Of a stretch of 12,239 bases of DNA, positions 9,208 to 12,239 are shown piece after piece. The stretch comes from Trachelipus rathkii. Taxonomy: Eukaryota; Arthropoda; Malacostraca; Isopoda; Trachelipodidae. Positions within the stretch are counted from its first letter, which is position 1; every line of letters starts with the position of its first letter. Below the pieces are notes generated by a model. It worked only from the letters and a program-made list of their open reading frames with translations, was not told where the DNA came from and searched no databases. Position numbers and translations under genes: made by a program. The stretch spans positions 1 to 12,239 of the forward strand of contig JABUQX010113428.1 in the NCBI GenBank assembly GCA_015478945.1. Reading direction: 5' to 3'.

Positions 9208-10325
9208 TTAGTAGTGAGGGAAGCGTGTTGTTTATGTTAGAATTGTATAATGCGGGTGTGACTTTTTCCTTCCAGGTGCGGGGGAAGGGGGGGGTTATCT
9301 ATTGAGAGAGATTTTCTGTAAAATTGACAGCCTATCATGTCAAGATGGACTTTAAAGGTAGAATTTTTGTTTCAGTAAATGATGGATGGGTGTAGAGGTA
9401 AAACCGCCTGTTATTATCCTGAGAGCTTTATTTTAAACAGTTTCTAATCTCTTAATGTTGGATTGTGATATTGGGGAACCCAAGAAGGTGATGCATATTT
9501 AAGAAGTGGCGAATGTGTACTATTGAGACAGTTTTTTACGTTGGCCAAAATTTGTTCCACTTAGTGTTTTCAGTGCATTTAATTTGTGTGGTTTTCGAAG
9601 TGATATTGTTGATGTGAGAGGTGAATGTCATAAGTCAAACTTATGATGGTGGGTTGTTTGCTGAGAGGAAGTCTATCATTTGATAGGAATGTTGCTAGTT
9701 GGGTGGTGGATTCTCCTCTGTCTGGGGTGAGTAAGGTAATACTGGATTTTTTGAGGTGATGCAATCATTCTGTTCATCGTTAGCCATTGTGCCAATTTAT
9801 TTATATATATTTTTTTGCAGATCTCTGCATGCTATATTTAGAAAGGGACTTTGAGGTGTCATTGTTAGGTCATCAGCATAACTATTAATTGTTATGGAGG
9901 GAGAAGTGGGATGAGGAAGATCATGCATGAAAAGGTTAAAACGTTTGTCCGTTCGTTGGCTGGTGAAAGAATGGCTCCCTAGGGGATTCCATTAAATAAT
10001 TTGTATGAACGTGAGGAGTGGTGTCCTTGGATAACTCTCGCTGTGCGACCGGAAAGGAAATTTGCTCTTATTTTTTTTTTTTTTTTTGTCCTTGATGGTT
10101 ATGTTTGTTTTTAAGACTTTGTCTATGAAAAGGTGACCGGGGACTGTATCTAATGCTTTGTTGATATCTATTACTACAAGGAGAGTACGCCGAGGGTGGG
10201 GGGAACTTGGTTGAAACCCGTGAGAATGTGTTGGGTTTGATCAGTTAGGAGTGTGGTTGTAGAGTGCTTTTGTCGAAAACCATGCGAGTCTGATAGAGGG
10301 ATAGTTTGGACAGTTTTCCATTCGC
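9208..10325 (-). pseudogene. Decayed reverse transcriptase part of ORF2 (LINE A)
   Basis: Minus-strand RT pieces in the expected order: HGFRQKHSTTTLL from 10284; RTLLVVIDINKALDTV with motif A at 10177-10142 (catalytic Asp kept, AFD changed to ALD); an A17 run where lysine codons should lie; NFLSGRTARVIQG near 10060-10015; NGIP-stop-GAILSP near 9993, where TAG at 9981-9979 replaces the usual Gln of motif B; FNLFMHDLP at 9941-9915; SYADDLTM with the catalytic YADD at 9880-9869; KSSITLLTPDRGES near 9750; and the thumb segment NIKRLETV-stop-NKALRIITGG with TPIHHL at 9459-9374. A worn C-terminal stretch with TENLSQ and PRTWKEKVTPALYN follows, to a stop at 9210-9208. Several frames are used. The N-terminal endonuclease and early RT are missing. 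Confidence 0.9.
10071..10087 (+). repeat. T17 homopolymer inside the RT pseudogene
   Basis: On the coding (minus) strand it is A17, sitting between the LKTNITIKD segment and NFLSGRTARV, where related RTs normally carry a short segment with a few Lys codons. It is best explained as slippage growth of a lysine-codon run, and it changes the frame. Confidence 0.9.
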
Positions 10326-10402
10326 CTCTCTCGGAGGTGCAGGATGCATTAGAGAGTGGGTCACATCAAGCTCTATTTAGTGGCTGTTACCCATTTCATC
10401 CG

Positions 10403-12178
10403 CTAGAGTATATAATCCCTTGGGGAGTGCTGAGATAGGAAATTCGGAAGAAGAGTTAAAGGAAGATTCAGAAGAGCTAGGGTAATTTTGCAACCTTTTA
10501 GAGGGTTGATTGGTGGGTTGTTCAATAGCTGCATTGTTTGGGTACAATCTATTGAAGTCATTGCTTTTGTCTCTGGAATAGACTTATGGCGAGATCTCTT
10601 CTGAGTTGCATTTTTTATGTCTGGGGTTAATGTGTTTTTGTCTAGAAATTCGGATGCTTTGTATTTTAACGAATAATCTTTAGCTTGGTGATTACTCTTT
10701 TCTTTGTGCTTAGGAACATCTTTTTCAGGAATTTGAGTAATAGTGGGAGGCGTATTAAGGGGCAAAGAGACAGTCCTCCTGCATAAGTTTGGAGAACCTA
10801 TCGGGTAGGTATGGGACAGTGTGTCTTGGCGGGAAATGTTTTCCAAGTTTTGTGTTGGATAAACCAACTTAATTTCATTACTGATTTGTTGAAAACTAGT
10901 ACTCGGGATAGGGTTGTTGATGGCTTTTTGGACGGAAGATTGGATCAAAGACTGCTTTTGTACTATTTTAGAAGTCGTTTGTGTAGGAAATATAGGCAGA
11001 CAGGTTACAGTAACTGCCTGAGTTTCTCTGGGATTTGGGAGAGAAGTTCTACTTGGATGGGGTTTGTGTATGTGGATTAACACATGGGGGCAGCTCCAAT
11101 TGTAGCGTAAGACTGCTTTTGTCTTGTAGGATATTTTTCATTGAGCTGGCGTATGACATCTCTCCTGCTCAATTTATGTATGGTACATAACTCCATGACC
11201 TCCTACTCAAACAGGTAAGACGGGCATTTGAAGGAAGAAGCACTGTGGAAGCCTCCACAGTTTTTACAGTGTGGTGTATTTTCACAGGGAGTGTGAAATA
11301 ATTCTCTGCAGACCGGGCATATGTCATCCGGTCCCCTTTAGTATTTTCGGGGATGACCGAACCGTTGACATTTAAAGCAACGTCTGGGTCGAGGGATAAA
11401 TGTGCGACCACCGCAACTTGCAAACCCTATTTTCACCTTTGTAGGTGAATGAGGGGTATTAAAGGTCAACAGTAACCGAGGATTTGGAGTGTCAGGCAAA
11501 TCCCGACTAAGGGGAAATCTATAAATGTTTGTAACTGAAAATCTTTTCAGCTGCAGATTTATCATAATGACAGCAGTATCTTCATCTTTCTGTACAAAAC
11601 AATAAATAGTGCCTATAGATGCGCTTCTTATTTCATCAGGAGTAGAAATAAGAGGAATATTTACGAGATGTTAAGGATGACAAAATAGAACTTTGATTCC
11701 GGGTAGCATCTTGAACGAGAAGGAACCCATTTCTTATTAATGTGACTGGAGGGTCTTCAACTCCTAAAGCTTCTTCAAGAGCATCTTAAAGAAGAATGGT
11801 TCTTTGCTCAGTAAGAGCTTTGGAGGTAGTCGATTGCAGTATGTAATATATCGTTAATGATATATCTGCTGGCATTTCTGGAGGGGGTGCAGCGTATGGA
11901 GTAAATGAATGAGAACGACTATGACGGGGGGCACCTTTGCGGGACTGCCCTAACCGTTTGGGCACCTGGGATGTTTGGGGCATACAAGTCGACGAATCAC
12001 TGAAATTATGCAAAGGACCCTCAGATGTAGGAGAAGGAAGAAAAGCAAAGGTACTTGCTGGTATAGAAGTAGTAGGGACCGAGGTGGGTCTTTGCTGGGA
12101 ACCAGACGGATGGTAATTGATGTTGATGTTATTCTCACCTTTCTTTACTAACGTTTTTTATATAACTAACTCTTCCAT
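10403..12178 (-). pseudogene. Decayed gag-like ORF1 with three zinc knuckles (LINE A)
   Basis: ORF1 proteins of Jockey-type elements bind the element RNA and form ribonucleoprotein particles. The likely start is ATG at 12178-12176 (MEELVI), interrupted at once by TAA at 12160-12158. The next part, to 11786, is Ser/Pro/Thr-rich and probably disordered. The frame then passes a TAA at 11788-11786 into DALEEALGV and RNGFLLVQDATR, and after a frameshift near 11680 continues as NIPLISTPDEIRS and IGTIYCF, the RNA-recognition-like fold. IPRPRRCFKCQRFGH starts knuckle 1, whose fourth Cys is replaced by TAA at 11340-11338. CPVC-H-C and CKNC-H-C form knuckles 2 and 3, followed by CPSYLFE, a TAG at 11205-11203, and EVMEL. 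After a frameshift near 11080 a 226-codon Ser/Thr/Pro/Asn-rich tail stays open to the stop at 10405-10403. Total length is about 590 codons, normal for this kind of ORF1. Confidence 0.85.
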
Positions 12179-12239
12179 AAAAATATTAAACCACGAACCT
12201 CGTCTCCATGAATGAACAGTTATGACAATAAAACAAATG
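12179..12239 (-). other. Probable ORF1 leader of LINE A
   Basis: 61 bases upstream of the ORF1 start. Elements of this class usually carry an internal promoter here, but no motif is clear enough to call, and the element's 5' end may lie outside the window. Confidence 0.35.

Larger units (their letters stand above)
9180..12239 (-). mobile_element. LINE A: internally deleted Jockey-like non-LTR retrotransposon
   Basis: A minus-strand element with a gag-like ORF1 (12178-10403) and the central and C-terminal RT part of ORF2 (about 10325-9208). The apurinic-like endonuclease and the N-terminal RT segment, which should lie between them and usually take well over 1 kb, are absent: ORF1 homology ends near 10405 and RT homology starts near 10325. 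The likely ORF1 start lies 61 bases from the window edge, so the 5' end may be just inside or just outside the window. The 3' end is not defined; recognisable protein stops near 9208 and a microsatellite begins at 9083. Every part carries stops or frameshifts, so the copy is dead. Confidence 0.8.

Noticed and set aside
10811..11080. Plus-strand 89-codon open frame
   Set aside because: Antisense to the LINE A ORF1 tail, whose composition accounts for the absence of stops.
1..12239. Bacterial or phage origin with operons or defence systems
   Set aside because: No ribosome binding sites, no coding density, long microsatellites and Jockey-like retrotransposons all indicate animal nuclear DNA.

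Overview
This window looks like accessory, repeat-dominated DNA from an animal nuclear genome. It contains no intact cellular gene that I can support. Three things point to an animal, most likely an invertebrate and perhaps a decapod crustacean or another arthropod: decayed Jockey-superfamily-like non-LTR retrotransposons with several frameshifts and stops each, a hAT-type terminal inverted repeat pair, and large blocks of (TA)n, (ATT)n and (ATAC)n microsatellite. There is no operon structure, bacterial ribosome binding site, tRNA, rRNA or CRISPR array. The crustacean suggestion rests on remembered resemblance of the reverse transcriptase (RT) fragments to elements common in such genomes, not on a search.

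Layout: 1 to about 1310 is balanced-composition DNA with no recognisable feature. From about 1310 the sequence becomes AT-rich, and 1663-2650 is mostly imperfect (TA)n. 2651-3172 is unassigned AT-rich DNA with A19, A12 and G7 runs. 3173-4947 is bracketed by hAT-like terminal inverted repeats and looks like a non-autonomous element whose interior is largely replaced by (TA)n and (ATT)n repeats. 4948-5190 holds a CA-rich stretch running into another (TA)n tract. 5191 to about 7020 is not assigned; it contains one strong imperfect hairpin at 6055-6108.

The right half is dominated by two retrotransposon remnants, both on the minus strand. LINE B (about 8340 down to 7020, perhaps further) is the middle of an ORF2 protein, from the region before the RT through RT motif A, in at least three frames. 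LINE A (12239 down to about 9180) starts with a recognisable ORF1 (gag-like, three zinc knuckles) from a likely ATG at 12178 to a stop at 10403-10405. It then passes within about 100 bases into the core of an RT, with HGFR, motif A, NGIPxG, YADD and thumb segments. The endonuclease and the first part of the RT are missing, so this copy is internally deleted or chimeric. Its 3' side runs into a (TATG)n microsatellite (read on the minus strand) at 9083-8994.

Nothing here works together as a functional system; the window is a record of transposon insertion, decay and microsatellite growth. The most useful leads are the hAT brackets around the microsatellites, the ORF1-to-RT junction in LINE A, the hairpin near 6080, and the change in sequence character near 1310.
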